64,000 bases of DNA from contig NZ_SOEZ01000061.1 in the NCBI RefSeq assembly GCF_004402215.1, forward strand, positions 1 through 64,000, in the 5' to 3' direction. Each line of letters starts with the position of its first letter. Position 1 is the first letter of the stretch. A program made the translations under genes and the position numbers. This DNA is from Cryobacterium tagatosivorans. GTDB taxonomy: Bacteria > Actinomycetota > Actinomycetes > Actinomycetales > Microbacteriaceae. The notes beneath the pieces are model-generated. The model did no database searches and was not told where the DNA came from. It worked only from the letters and a program-made list of their open reading frames with translations. This document shows, piece by piece, positions 1 to 12,045 of the stretch.

Positions 1-2
1 TC

Positions 3-98
3 GCCACCCGCTACGACAAACTTGCCCTGACCTACCGCGGAGGAGTCGTCCTCCGCGCCATCACCATCTGGTTACACGAATTAGGAGACACGCCCTAG
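3..98 (+). mobile_element. C-terminal tail of an IS5-like transposase (cut by window edge)
   Basis: The open frame that enters at the left edge ends at a TAG (96-98) and reads ATRYDKLALTYRGGVVL followed by about 14 more residues. The RYDKLA(L)TYRxxVVLxxIxIWL pattern is the characteristic C-terminus of IS5-family (IS427-group-like) transposases. Only the last 31 residues are present, so neither the DDE residues nor the left inverted repeat can be seen. The stop lies 26 bp before the next gene's GTG, so the right IS end must fall very close to, or within, that gene's leader. The right terminal repeat could not be delimited from one end. Confidence 0.72.
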
Positions 99-124
99 AC
101 AGGAAGCCGAACAAAGGGGTACCC

Positions 125-1267
125 GTGGGTCGACTCACGCTCGGAATCATGTCGCGCTCGCGCAAGCCGGATGAACGCCGGTTGCCGATTCATCCGCTGC
201 ATTTCGACCGGATCGATCCGGAGGTGCGCGAGCGGATCTTCCTCGAAAGCGGGTACGGTGAAGACTTCGGAATCTCCGATGACCAGCTCGCGCCGCTGGT
301 CGCCGGCCTGCGCTCGCGGGACGAACTCATCGCCGAATGCGATGTCATCCTGCTCGCCAAGCCGTTGCTTGCCGACGTCGAGCAGCTGCGCGAGGGACAG
401 ACCCTGTGGGGCTGGCCGCACTGCGTGCAGGATGCCGCGCTCACCCAGCTGGCCATCGACAAGCGGCTGACCCTGATCGCCTTCGAGGCGATGAACCATT
501 GGACGGCCTCCGGCGAGTTCAACTTGCACGTGCTGCACAAGAACAACGAGCTCGCCGGCTACTGCTCGGTGCTGCACTCGCTGCAGCTGATCGGCTCGAC
601 GGGCGACTACGGCCGGAAGTTGCGGGCCGCCGTGATCGGCTTCGGGGCGACCGCGCGGGGCGCGGTGACCGCGCTCAACGCCCATGGGATCTATGACGTG
701 AGCATCCTCACGAACCGGGAGATCTCGGCCGTCAGTTCCCCGATCCACTCCGCGAATATCGTCCAGCTCGACCAGGGCGAAGACGGACCGGGGCACTTCG
801 CCCTCGTCGACGAGGCCCGCGTGCCGGTGCCGGAGTTCCTCGCGGGGCACGACATCATCGTCAACTGCGTGCTCCAGGACACGAATGCGCCGCTCACCTT
901 CCTCTCGGACGCGGACCTGCCGAGGCTCGCGCCCGGGACGCTGGTCGTCGACGTCTCCTGCGACGAGGGCATGGGTTTCAGCTGGGCCAGGCCGACGTCG
1001 TTCCGGGAGCCCACGTTCACGGTCGGCCACCACGTCACGTACTACGCCGTCGACCACAGCCCGTCCTACCTCTGGAACTCGGCGACCTGGGAGATCAGCG
1101 AGGCCCTGCTGCCCTACCTCGAGGACGTGCTCTCCGGCGAGGACGCCTGGGAGGCCAACGAGACACTCCGGCGCGCGATCGAGATCCGCGACGGCGTCAT
1201 CCAGAATCCCAACATCCTCGCCTTCCAGGGGCGCCCCGCGGAGTACCCGCACGCGCGCGGGGAGTAG
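125..1267 (+). CDS. N5-(carboxyethyl)ornithine synthase / alanine dehydrogenase-like NAD(P) oxidoreductase
   Basis: This 380-residue cytosolic protein belongs to the alanine dehydrogenase/saccharopine dehydrogenase-like fold. The N-terminal half carries the family pattern around residues 1-30 (MSRSRKPDERRLPIHP) and a DVILLAKP segment near residue 75. A Rossmann dinucleotide site follows near residue 175 (AVIGFGATARGA). Best match by recollection is N5-(carboxyethyl)ornithine synthase, which reductively condenses an amino group with pyruvate; generic alanine dehydrogenase annotation is the alternative, and substrate is not determinable here. The start is GTG at 125 with AAGGGG a few bases upstream. 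It stands alone, immediately downstream of the IS tail, so its promoter may have been replaced or supplied by the element. Confidence 0.75.
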   Translation: MGRLTLGIMSRSRKPDERRLPIHPLHFDRIDPEVRERIFLESGYGEDFGISDDQLAPLVAGLRSRDELIAECDVILLAKPLLADVEQLREGQTLWGWPHCVQDAALTQLAIDKRLTLIAFEAMNHWTASGEFNLHVLHKNNELAGYCSVLHSLQLIGSTGDYGRKLRAAVIGFGATARGAVTALNAHGIYDVSILTNREISAVSSPIHSANIVQLDQGEDGPGHFALVDEARVPVPEFLAGHDIIVNCVLQDTNAPLTFLSDADLPRLAPGTLVVDVSCDEGMGFSWARPTSFREPTFTVGHHVTYYAVDHSPSYLWNSATWEISEALLPYLEDVLSGEDAWEANETLRRAIEIRDGVIQNPNILAFQGRPAEYPHARGE

Positions 1268-1355
1268 TCACCTCGCACCTGTCCTCCACCGATGGGCGGA
1301 TGCCGGCGGTCGCACCGATGTCCGAAACCCGCGAGCCCGGTTCTGCCCGGCCGAA

Positions 1356-1361
1356 TAAAGT
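1356..1361 (+). promoter_or_regulatory. -10 box of a probable leaderless promoter for ogt
   Basis: TAAAGT ends 6 nt before the ogt ATG and no Shine-Dalgarno sequence is visible. In actinobacteria a TANNNT box 6-7 nt before a start codon usually marks a leaderless transcript. A -35 element is not evident. Confidence 0.5.
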
Positions 1362-1367
1362 AGAGCC

Positions 1368-1868
1368 ATGACCAGCACAGCAACGTCTTTGATCCGGGTT
1401 CAGAGCCCCCTGGGCCGCCTGGAACTCACCGGCGACGGCGAGCAGATCCTGTCGTTGTCGATTGAACGCGGCGGGCATCTGCCGCTCGAGGGGGCACCCG
1501 AGGTGCACTCCCCCGTGCTCGACGAGGCCGCGCGGCAGCTCGGCGAATACTTCGCCGGGACGCGCACCGCCTTCGACCTGCCCGTGCGCCTCAGCGGGGG
1601 CACGGCATTCCAGCAGGCCGTCTGGAACCGGCTCGCCGGGATCGTCTTCGGCGAGTATCTCTCCTACGGCGAACTCGGCCAAGAAATCGGCCGGCCGGGC
1701 TCCGGCCGCGCGATCGGCGGGGCCGTCGGCGCGAACCCGGTTCCGATCATCATCGCCTGCCACCGGGTGCTCGCGTCCAACGGCCGCATCACCGGGTACA
1801 GCGGCGGCAACGGCATCCCGACCAAGGTCTGGCTGCTCGACCACGAGGGAATCGGGCACGCGGCGTGA
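1368..1868 (+). CDS. ogt: Methylated-DNA--protein-cysteine methyltransferase
   Basis: The 166-residue suicide enzyme transfers the alkyl group of O6-alkylguanine in DNA to its own cysteine. An N-terminal ribonuclease-H-like part (1-75) precedes the DNA-binding/active-site domain with FQQAVWNRL, YGELGQEIG, GSGRAIGGAVGANPVPIII and the active-site Cys131. Asn123, the following Pro and the downstream GYSGG loop are all as in the family. The one oddity is ACHRV where nearly all relatives have PCHRV; the proline before the nucleophile is replaced by alanine. The stop codon overlaps the GTG of tag, giving a two-gene alkylation-repair operon. Confidence 0.92.
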   Translation: MTSTATSLIRVQSPLGRLELTGDGEQILSLSIERGGHLPLEGAPEVHSPVLDEAARQLGEYFAGTRTAFDLPVRLSGGTAFQQAVWNRLAGIVFGEYLSYGELGQEIGRPGSGRAIGGAVGANPVPIIIACHRVLASNGRITGYSGGNGIPTKVWLLDHEGIGHAA

Positions 1869-2488
1869 GCGAACTGCCCGAGCGGGCATCCGTCATCGCC
1901 GGGCCGGACGGCCTCACCCGCTGCGCCTGGGTCGGCGTCGATGCCGAATACCAGCGCTACCACGACGAGGAATGGGGCCGCCCCCTGCTCGGCGACCAGC
2001 GCCTGTTCGAGAAGCTCTGCCTCGAGGGGTTCCAGGCCGGTCTGTCCTGGATCACGATCCTGCGCCGCCGCCCCGCGTTCCGGGCCGCCTTCCACGATTT
2101 CGACATTGACCGGGTCGCCGCGATGGACGAGGCGGACGTTGAGCGCCTCGTCGCCGACGCCGGCATCATCCGCCACCGCGGCAAGATCCTGGCGGCCATC
2201 GGCAACGCCCGCGTCACGCGGGACCTGGGCGAGAGCCTCACCGACCTGATCTGGAGCTTCGCGCCGCCGCCCCGGCCGGAGCGCCTGGGTTCGTTGCAGG
2301 ACATCCCGGCGATCACGTCCGAGTCGACCGCGCTGAGCGCCGAGCTGCGCCGCCGCGGCTACCGCTTCGTCGGGCCGACGACGATGTACGCCCTCATGCA
2401 GTCGGCCGGCCTAGTCGACGACCACGTCGAACTCTGCCACCGCAGTACCCGCGAAACCGCAGTTGTGCGCGTTATTCGTCCCGTTTAG
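1865..2488 (+). CDS. tag: DNA-3-methyladenine glycosylase I
   Basis: This 207-residue base-excision enzyme removes 3-methyladenine from DNA. Diagnostic features are RCAWVG near residue 20, YHDEEWGRPL near 33-42, FEKLCLEGFQAGLSWITIL near 49-67 and the FVGPTTMYALMQSAGLVDDHVELCHR block before the C-terminus. Cys and His residues of the HhH-associated zinc snap (C20, H34, H-x-x-x-C at the end) are in place. It starts with GTG at 1865, overlapping the ogt stop (GTGA), so translation is coupled. The final 12 residues (RETAVVRVIRPV) and the stop codon are encoded by the left arm and loop of a palindromic repeat, so the native C-terminus has been replaced or extended by the repeat. Confidence 0.93.
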   Translation: MSELPERASVIAGPDGLTRCAWVGVDAEYQRYHDEEWGRPLLGDQRLFEKLCLEGFQAGLSWITILRRRPAFRAAFHDFDIDRVAAMDEADVERLVADAGIIRHRGKILAAIGNARVTRDLGESLTDLIWSFAPPPRPERLGSLQDIPAITSESTALSAELRRRGYRFVGPTTMYALMQSAGLVDDHVELCHRSTRETAVVRVIRPV

Positions 2489-2512
2489 GGCGCACAACTG
2501 CGGTTTCGCGGG
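2448..2512. repeat. Palindromic intergenic repeat, family A copy 1
   Basis: Two perfect 23-bp arms (2448-2470 and 2490-2512) flank a 19-nt loop. The core of each arm is CGCGAAACCGCAGTTGTGCG or its complement. The left arm and loop lie inside tag. It sits between the convergent ends of tag and yaaA. Other copies are at 12913, 16594 and 61511. Confidence 0.93.
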
Positions 2513-2525
2513 GAGGAAGCGCCGG

Positions 2526-3269
2526 TCAGACGACGAGTTCGAGCTCGCCGGGGGCTCCGCGGTGCAGCCGGAAGCCGGCCGTGGGCGCCCAGTCGAGCAG
2601 TTCCTCGGCGGAGGCGAAGACCCGCCCGTGCTCCAGGATCGCGCGGGTGAACTCACCCTTCGACTTCTTGTTGAAGTGGTTGAGCGCCCGCTTCTGTCCG
2701 CCCGGGGCCTCGGTCACGACCCGGAGGAACAGCGACTCCGACCCGGCCGGGGCCGCGCCGAGTGCCACGTAGGCCTCCGACCTCAGGTCGAGCACGAGCC
2801 CCTCTGCGACGGCGAGGGCCTGGCTGACCGCGCCGCCCCAGTGCTTCTTCAACGGATGCCCCGGCAACCGGGAATCGTGCGAGAACCGGTACGCCGGCAC
2901 CAGGTCGAGGGCGCCGACCGGCCCGAACAGCGCCGAGTGCACGACCACGTGCCGGCCGGCGAAGTCCCGCGCGGCGGCGGACAGGGTCGGCGCATCCAGT
3001 GCGTCGTAGAGCACGCCGGTGTAGCGGTCCAGCGCGGCCATCGTCGGCGAGGTGGTCAGGGCGCGATTGCGCTGCACCTCGGCGGCCTGCGTGCGGCCGA
3101 GCTTGAGGGCGGCCATCATGGCCTCGGGATCCCGAGCCAGGGCGCGCAGCTCACGCACGAGTACCCGCCGCTGAGCATTCAGCGACGGGTACCCGAGTGA
3201 CTTACTGTCGAACGATCCGCCTTCGCCACCGTCACGCTTGGTTTCCGACGGCGGAAGGAGAATCAGCAC
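2526..3269 (-). CDS. yaaA: Peroxide stress protein YaaA (DUF328 family)
   Basis: The 247-residue protein begins MLILLPPSETKRDGG, the family's hallmark N-terminus, and carries HSALFGPVGALDLVPAYR near residues 115-135 and NHFNKKSKGEFTR near residue 205. YaaA in E. coli limits intracellular iron under peroxide stress and binds DNA; the biochemical mechanism is not settled. The start is GTG at 3269, only 6 bp downstream of the atpC stop on the same strand, with GGAG within that spacing region. It is therefore most likely transcribed with the atp operon. Family length is about 250 residues, so the gene is complete. Confidence 0.92.
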   Translation of the reverse strand: MLILLPPSETKRDGGEGGSFDSKSLGYPSLNAQRRVLVRELRALARDPEAMMAALKLGRTQAAEVQRNRALTTSPTMAALDRYTGVLYDALDAPTLSAAARDFAGRHVVVHSALFGPVGALDLVPAYRFSHDSRLPGHPLKKHWGGAVSQALAVAEGLVLDLRSEAYVALGAAPAGSESLFLRVVTEAPGGQKRALNHFNKKSKGEFTRAILEHGRVFASAEELLDWAPTAGFRLHRGAPGELELVV

Positions 3270-3275
3270 GATCGA

Positions 3276-3542
3276 CTAAACGAGCCCTGCCTGGCGGGCA
3301 ACGATCGTGATGGTGTCGTTCTCGACGGAGAGGAAGCCGTCGGCTGCCTCCGCGACGATCTTCGATCCGTCGGCCAGCGTCATGCGAACCTCGCCACTGG
3401 CGAGGATCGCGAGCATCGGCTCGTGGCCGGCGAGAATACCGATCTCGCCTTCCACGGTGCGAGCAACGACCATGGTCGCCTCGCCGGACCAGACCTGCTG
3501 GTCCGCCGAGACAACGCTGACGTTGAGCGGCGCCGAAGCCAT
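3276..3542 (-). CDS. atpC: F1Fo ATP synthase subunit epsilon (short form)
   Basis: Subunit epsilon joins the central stalk of the F1 motor and can inhibit ATP hydrolysis. This copy has 88 residues beginning MASAPLNVSVVSADQQVWSG and consists only of the N-terminal beta-sandwich domain. The C-terminal helical hairpin that performs autoinhibition in longer homologues (about 130 residues) is absent, as is usual in this actinobacterial group. An upstream in-frame GTG/ATG extension exists but lies inside atpD, so ATG 3542, two bases after the atpD stop, is chosen. Last of the eight atp genes. Confidence 0.93.
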   Translation of the reverse strand: MASAPLNVSVVSADQQVWSGEATMVVARTVEGEIGILAGHEPMLAILASGEVRMTLADGSKIVAEAADGFLSVENDTITIVARQAGLV

Positions 3543-3544
3543 GC

Positions 3545-5928
<2,384 letters not shown>

Positions 5929-5988
5929 GTGTCTCCTGTGGTTGCTAGATGTTTAGTACGAAGAAATCGGTGATCGAGCCGGTCGCGA

Positions 5989-7626
5989 TTAGCGCCTGCG
6001 CTTCACGATCTTTTCCTGGTTGACGTCTTCTTCGGCGATGGCTTCGAACTGTTCCTTGCCCACCGAGGCGAGCGGCTTGCCCTCGCCCGTCTGGAATTCG
6101 AGCTTGAACTTGTCGATCTCGCTGGTCAGCGCGGCGACGGTGTCATCGGAGAGGACGTTCGTCTCGCGCAGGGTCGACAACACCGTGGTGTTGCGGGCCA
6201 GGAAGTCGAGCAGCTCGCGCTCAAAACGCAGCACGTCCTCGACCGGGACCTCGTCGAGCTTGCCGTTGATGCCGGCCCAGATCGAGACGACCTGGTCTTC
6301 GACCGGGTAGGGCGAGTACTGCGGCTGGCGCAGCAGTTCGGTGAGGCGGGCGCCACGAGCGAGCTGGCGACGGCTGGCCGCATCCAGGTCGGACGCGAAC
6401 ATCGCGAAGGCTTCGAGCGAGCGGTACTGCGCCAGCTCGAGCTTCAGCGTTCCGGAGACCTTCTTGATCGACTTCACCTGCGCGTCGCCACCGACACGGG
6501 ACACCGAGATGCCCACGTCGACTGCGGGGCGCTGGTTGGCGTTGAAGAGGTCGGACTGCAGGAAGATCTGGCCGTCGGTGATCGAGATCACGTTGGTCGG
6601 GATGTAGGCCGCGACGTCGTTCGCCTTGGTCTCGATGATCGGAAGACCGGTCATCGAACCGGCACCGAGCTCGTCGGAGAGCTTGGCGCAACGCTCGAGC
6701 AGACGGGAGTGCAGGTAGAACACGTCACCCGGGTAGGCTTCGCGTCCCGGCGGGCGACGCAGCAGCAGCGACACGGCGCGGTACGCCTCGGCCTGCTTAG
6801 AGAGGTCGTCGAAGACGATGAGGACGTGCTTGCCGGCGTACATCCAGTGCTGGCCGATGGCCGAGCCGGTGTACGGGGCGAGGTACTTGAAGCCGGCCGG
6901 GTCGGACGCGGGGGCGGCGACGATGGTGGTGTACTCCATCGCTCCGGCGTCTTCCAGGGCACCCTTCACCGAAGCGATGGTGGAGCCCTTCTGGCCGATG
7001 GCGACGTAGATGCAGCGAACCTGCTTGTTCGTGTCGCCGGACTCCCAGTTGGCCTTCTGGTTGATGATCGTGTCGATCGCGATGGCCGTCTTGCCGGTCT
7101 GGCGGTCACCGATGATCAGCTGGCGCTGGCCGCGACCGATCGGGATCATGGCGTCGATGGCCTTGATGCCGGTCTGCATCGGCTCGTGCACGGACTTGCG
7201 CGCCATGACGCCGGGCGCCTGCAGCTCGAGGGCGCGGCGGCCTTCGGTCGCAATGGCACCGAGGCCGTCGATGGGAGCGCCGAGGGGGTCGACGACGCGG
7301 CCGAGGTAGCCGTCGCCGACGGGAACGGAGAGAACCTCGCCGGTGCGGTGCACCTCCATGCCCTCAACGATGCCGCCGAACTCACCGAGCACGACGACGC
7401 CGATCTCATCTTCGTCGAGGTTCTGGGCCAGGCCCAGGGTGCCGTCGGCGAACTTGATGAGCTCGTTGGCCATCACGCCGGGCAGGCCCGAAACGTGGGC
7501 AATTCCGTCGCCGGCGGTGGTGACGTAACCGACCTCGGTCGTTGCGGTCTTGTTCGGCTCGTAGGACTTGACGAAGTCCTGGAGAGCGTCGCGGATCTCA
7601 TCCGGGCTGATCGTTAGTTCTGCCAT
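5989..7626 (-). CDS. atpA: F1Fo ATP synthase subunit alpha
   Basis: The regulatory nucleotide-binding subunit, 545 residues from the second of two adjacent ATGs (7626), which is better spaced from AAAGGGAAG than the first (7629). Walker A GDRQTGKT is at residues 173-180 and the [12 protein letters not shown] Walker B region is near 265. The conserved SVSRVGG segment containing the arginine finger lies near residue 370. The C-terminal helical domain is complete. Confidence 0.97.
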   Translation of the reverse strand: MAELTISPDEIRDALQDFVKSYEPNKTATTEVGYVTTAGDGIAHVSGLPGVMANELIKFADGTLGLAQNLDEDEIGVVVLGEFGGIVEGMEVHRTGEVLSVPVGDGYLGRVVDPLGAPIDGLGAIATEGRRALELQAPGVMARKSVHEPMQTGIKAIDAMIPIGRGQRQLIIGDRQTGKTAIAIDTIINQKANWESGDTNKQVRCIYVAIGQKGSTIASVKGALEDAGAMEYTTIVAAPASDPAGFKYLAPYTGSAIGQHWMYAGKHVLIVFDDLSKQAEAYRAVSLLLRRPPGREAYPGDVFYLHSRLLERCAKLSDELGAGSMTGLPIIETKANDVAAYIPTNVISITDGQIFLQSDLFNANQRPAVDVGISVSRVGGDAQVKSIKKVSGTLKLELAQYRSLEAFAMFASDLDAASRRQLARGARLTELLRQPQYSPYPVEDQVVSIWAGINGKLDEVPVEDVLRFERELLDFLARNTTVLSTLRETNVLSDDTVAALTSEIDKFKLEFQTGEGKPLASVGKEQFEAIAEEDVNQEKIVKRRR

Positions 7627-7715
7627 CATCTTCCCTTTTCTGTACGGGGTGTACAGGTCTTGTCAGTTTCGAGGCGTTGCCGCACCGAAGTGTCTATGTT
7701 CTGGCTGACCGTGGG

Positions 7716-8513
7716 TCAGCCAGCAAGCTGGAGTCTCAGGTCCTTGAGCCTCGTGGCGATGCTGCCGTCGATCACGTCATCGCCGATCTGAACGCGGACA
7801 CCGCCGACGAGGCCGGGGTCGACGATCTGGTTGATCGTGAGTTCGCGGCCGTAACGCGCCGCAAGGCTCTGGTTCAAGCGTTCGAGCTGAGCCGGAGCGA
7901 GCTCGGCGGCCGAGGTGACCGTCGCGATCGTGGTTCCGGACTGGTCGGCGACCACGGATGCCGCGTGGCGCAGCAACTGGCCGATCCGCCGGCCGCGAGG
8001 CTGGCGCACCAGATGGCGAACGATCGCGAGCGTCTGGGCCGAAACCTTGCCGGCCAGCAGCGCGTCGACCAGGTCGAGCTTGGCGTCGGCACGGCCGAGC
8101 TTGCTCGTGAGGGCAAGTTCGAGTCCGGCGTCGGAGGAGACTGCGGCGGCGAACGCGAACAACTCTGACTCGATCGACACGTTCCGCGGCGCGGAAGCGG
8201 CGGCTGCCCGCAGCCCCAGCTCCTCGATGCCGGCCAGCAGGTCGCCCTGGCTGGACCAGCGCACCGACGCTGCCTTCTTCAGCAGCACCAGGGCGCTCGG
8301 CGTGAGGGCGGACGAGAACACTCGCTCGACGAGAGCGAGGCGGGCCTTCTCGTCCGAGGACGAATCGGCCAGCGCGGAACGCAGCTGGGACGACTCGCCG
8401 ACGACCCGACCGGCCGTGAACAGGCTTTCGCCCGTCGCCAGATCGACCGAGCTGCCGAGGGCAGCCAGTGCGTCCCTCGACGAGGCCAAAGCTTCTCTGG
8501 TGGCGCTTCCCAT
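7716..8513 (-). CDS. atpH: F1Fo ATP synthase subunit delta
   Basis: The 265-residue peripheral-stalk subunit links F1 to the b dimer. The C-terminal part (GGVRVQIGDDVIDGSIATRL near residue 240) is the conserved OSCP/delta signature. It is about 90 residues longer than the E. coli protein because of an extended N-terminal helical region, as in other actinobacteria. Its ATG overlaps the atpF stop by one base (TAATG), so the two are translationally coupled. Confidence 0.95.
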   Translation of the reverse strand: MGSATREALASSRDALAALGSSVDLATGESLFTAGRVVGESSQLRSALADSSSDEKARLALVERVFSSALTPSALVLLKKAASVRWSSQGDLLAGIEELGLRAAAASAPRNVSIESELFAFAAAVSSDAGLELALTSKLGRADAKLDLVDALLAGKVSAQTLAIVRHLVRQPRGRRIGQLLRHAASVVADQSGTTIATVTSAAELAPAQLERLNQSLAARYGRELTINQIVDPGLVGGVRVQIGDDVIDGSIATRLKDLRLQLAG

Positions 8514-9064
8514 TACTTAGCTGCTTTCTCCGAGGCCTCAAGGTCGGCCAGGAAACGGTCGACGATGGCGGCGGCCTTCGCGTCGTCGGTCAGGCTCTCG
8601 CCGATGACGCCGGAAGCGAGGTCGATGGCCAGGGATCCCACCTCGGAGCGGAGCGACACGACTGCTGCCTGGCGCTCTGCTTCGATCTGGGTCTTGGCAG
8701 AGGCCGCGATACGTGCCGCCTCGGCCGATGCCTGATCCTTGTGCTCGGCGACGATCCGCTGGCCGTCTGCACGGGCCTGGTCGCGGATCTGACCGGCCTC
8801 GGCGCGCGCGCCGACCAGCTGTGCCGTGTACTGCTCGAGAGCAGCCTCGGCCTTGCGCTGGGCGTCGTCGGCCTTGGCGATGTTGCCTTCAATGGCCTCG
8901 GCGCGGTCGTCAAGGAGCTTCTGCATCCTCGGAAGCACGAGCTTCCAGAAGAAGAACAAGATCACCACGAACACGACCGTGGACCAGATGATGTCGTAGA
9001 TCTCCGGGATGAGCGGATTCTTCTGCTCAGCCTCCGCGGCAGCTGCAATCACTGCGTGAAACAT
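8513..9064 (-). CDS. atpF: F1Fo ATP synthase subunit b
   Basis: The 183-residue b subunit forms the stator stalk. A single membrane helix is visible near residues 22-45 (IIWSTVVFVVILFFFWKLVL), followed by a long alanine/glutamate-rich helix that dimerises and contacts delta. Two ATGs stand in tandem; the second (9064) is better spaced from AGGAGG and is chosen. The product lies between subunit c and delta in the operon, as expected. Confidence 0.95.
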   Translation of the reverse strand: MFHAVIAAAAEAEQKNPLIPEIYDIIWSTVVFVVILFFFWKLVLPRMQKLLDDRAEAIEGNIAKADDAQRKAEAALEQYTAQLVGARAEAGQIRDQARADGQRIVAEHKDQASAEAARIAASAKTQIEAERQAAVVSLRSEVGSLAIDLASGVIGESLTDDAKAAAIVDRFLADLEASEKAAK

Positions 9065-9092
9065 CATGCCTCCTAACTAGGTGTAAAGAGGA

Positions 9093-10186
<1,094 letters not shown>

Positions 10187-10345
10187 CGCTTTCTCCTGTT
10201 TCGGGGCGGTGAGCTCGGCTCGCGCGACGACGGATAAGTGACAGATTTACGACGCCGTAAGAGCAGCAGCAAACCGGGGTGGGATCGCCTAACTGTAGCA
10301 AGAAACGGGCGTGTAACCCAATCGAGAGGCGCGTCCTGACGCGGT

Positions 10346-10819
10346 TCAACCGTCGCTGGGTGCCTTCGGCAGGGTCACATCGCTCGCGTACGGCATCCGG
10401 CTCTTCATCACGACGACCACGTCGACCACCAGCGAGCCGACCACGCCGGCGATGATGCTGAGCAACAAGACGACGGGCTGGATCCACGGCTGGCCGCGCA
10501 GAAGGAACATCAGGGCCAGGAAGACCACGAATTTCAGGAGCCAGCCGCCCATCACGATTCCGAAGAACGCGCCGATGGCCGCCTCCGTGCCGGCGAAGCG
10601 GTTGGCGAGCAGGATGCTGCCGGCCGTGATCCCCATGAACACCACGGCCATGAGCGTGCCGACCAGGGCACTGACCACCCCGGAGACGCCCGCGACGAGT
10701 CCGCCGACAATGGCCCCGACCACCATGATGCCCAGCGCCAGGAAGGCCCCGTAGACCAGGATCCTGCGCAGGACCGGCACGGAGGTCGGCTGGTTGGGTT
10801 GGGGTGTCGTGCTGGTCAT
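10346..10819 (-). CDS. AtpI-like four-helix membrane protein
   Basis: The 157-residue protein has four strongly hydrophobic segments (roughly residues 18-45, 48-70, 80-105, 110-135) and short hydrophilic ends. Its place directly before atpB matches the position of AtpI, which assists c-ring assembly or cation supply, but sequence similarity to E. coli AtpI is not obvious to me. The ATG (10819) overlaps the stop of the WecA-like gene (ATGA), so the two are translationally coupled. The larger in-frame reading extending to 11617 is only the shadow of the neighbour. Confidence 0.8.
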   Translation of the reverse strand: MTSTTPQPNQPTSVPVLRRILVYGAFLALGIMVVGAIVGGLVAGVSGVVSALVGTLMAVVFMGITAGSILLANRFAGTEAAIGAFFGIVMGGWLLKFVVFLALMFLLRGQPWIQPVVLLLSIIAGVVGSLVVDVVVVMKSRMPYASDVTLPKAPSDG

Positions 10820-12042
10820 ACGGTCTCCTCGGCTTTCTCGGACGCCTCGTCGAGAGGGTCGAGCAGGGCGGTTGTATCGCGGTCGCCGGGGTCGCTGGGA
10901 GCGAGCTGGCTGGCGGCCTCGACGGCCTTGCGCCGGCTGAGCGGCGCGAGCGTGACAATGGTGCAGGCAAGCAGCGTGATCACCAGGAACATCGTGGCAT
11001 ACCAGCTGGGCAGCCCGAAGTAGACCGGCAACACGAAGTACAGCAGGCAGCCCACGGACGCCGCCGCGGTCCAGCCGTAGAAGATGAGCACGGCGTGCAG
11101 GTGCGAGTGCCCCATGTCGAGGAGCCGGTGGTGCAGGTGCTTCCGGTCGGCGCTGAACGGCGACTTGCCGGCGCGCACGCGGCGGAACACCGCCAGCCCG
11201 AAGTCCAGCAGCGGGATGATCAGGATCGCGACGGGCAGGATGATCGGGATGAACGCCGGGAACAGCTGCGAGTTGTTGACCGCGGTCGGGTCGATCTGGC
11301 CGGTGATGGCGATCGCCGAGGTGGCCATCAGCAGGCCGACGAGCAGGGCGCCGGCGTCCCCCATGAACAGCTTGGCCGGGTGCCAGTTGAGCGGCAGGAA
11401 GCCCACGCAGGCCCCGACGAGGACGGCGGCGATCAGCGAGGCGAGGTTGAAGTAGTTGGTGGGCGAGGTGTCCCGGACGAGCAGGTAGCTGTAGAGGAAG
11501 AACACGCCGTTGGCGATCAGGGCGACGCCGGCGACGAGTCCGTCGAGCCCGTCGATGAAGTTGATCATGTTCATCACGATCACGATGGCCAAGACGGTGA
11601 TCACGATCGACATCCACCCCGAGCCGACGGTCAGGCCGCCGATCGGGAGCGAGTAGATCTGCACACCCTGCCAGGCGACGAGTCCGGCGGCGATGAACTG
11701 CCCGGCGAGCTTGGTCATCCAGTCGAGGTCCCAGATGTCGTCGGCGACACCGAGCAGCACGATCAGCAGCGCGGCGCCGAGGATGGCCAGGATCTTGTTC
11801 GGTTCGGCGAAGATCAGCCGGAGGGGCGCGAATTGGGACGCGATCAGGTAGGAGACGCCGAAGGCGACGAGGATGCCGAAGAACATCGCGATCCCGCCGA
11901 GCCGCGGGGTGGGGGTGACGTGCACGTCCCGAGACCGGATCTTCGGGTACAGGCGGTAGCGGTGGCTCAGCTTGAAGACGACGATCGACAGCCCGAAGGT
12001 GACGGCCGCGGAGACCAGGGCGAGCAGCAGGAACAGGGTCAT
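10816..12042 (-). CDS. wecA: Undecaprenyl/decaprenyl-phosphate GlcNAc-1-phosphate transferase (MraY/WecA family)
   Basis: This 408-residue polytopic protein transfers a sugar-1-phosphate from a UDP-sugar to a polyprenyl phosphate, starting cell-wall arabinogalactan or teichoic/teichuronic linkage units. Family motifs are visible: TPRLGGIAMF near residue 47, LGVADDIWDLDW near 97, NMINFIDGLDGL near 160 and FMGDAGALLVG near 227, all with the Mg-binding aspartates, plus the HLHHRLLDMGHSH loop near 310 typical of WecA rather than MraY. About ten hydrophobic helices are present. The C-terminal 35 residues are hydrophilic and acidic. Linked in actinobacteria to sua5 and atp genes. Confidence 0.92.
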   Translation of the reverse strand: MTLFLLLALVSAAVTFGLSIVVFKLSHRYRLYPKIRSRDVHVTPTPRLGGIAMFFGILVAFGVSYLIASQFAPLRLIFAEPNKILAILGAALLIVLLGVADDIWDLDWMTKLAGQFIAAGLVAWQGVQIYSLPIGGLTVGSGWMSIVITVLAIVIVMNMINFIDGLDGLVAGVALIANGVFFLYSYLLVRDTSPTNYFNLASLIAAVLVGACVGFLPLNWHPAKLFMGDAGALLVGLLMATSAIAITGQIDPTAVNNSQLFPAFIPIILPVAILIIPLLDFGLAVFRRVRAGKSPFSADRKHLHHRLLDMGHSHLHAVLIFYGWTAAASVGCLLYFVLPVYFGLPSWYATMFLVITLLACTIVTLAPLSRRKAVEAASQLAPSDPGDRDTTALLDPLDEASEKAEETV

Positions 12043-12045
12043 GGG

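Noticed and set aside
3276-3542. Truncated epsilon subunit as a pseudogene
   Set aside because: Short epsilon subunits without the C-terminal hairpin are normal in this group; the domain is intact.
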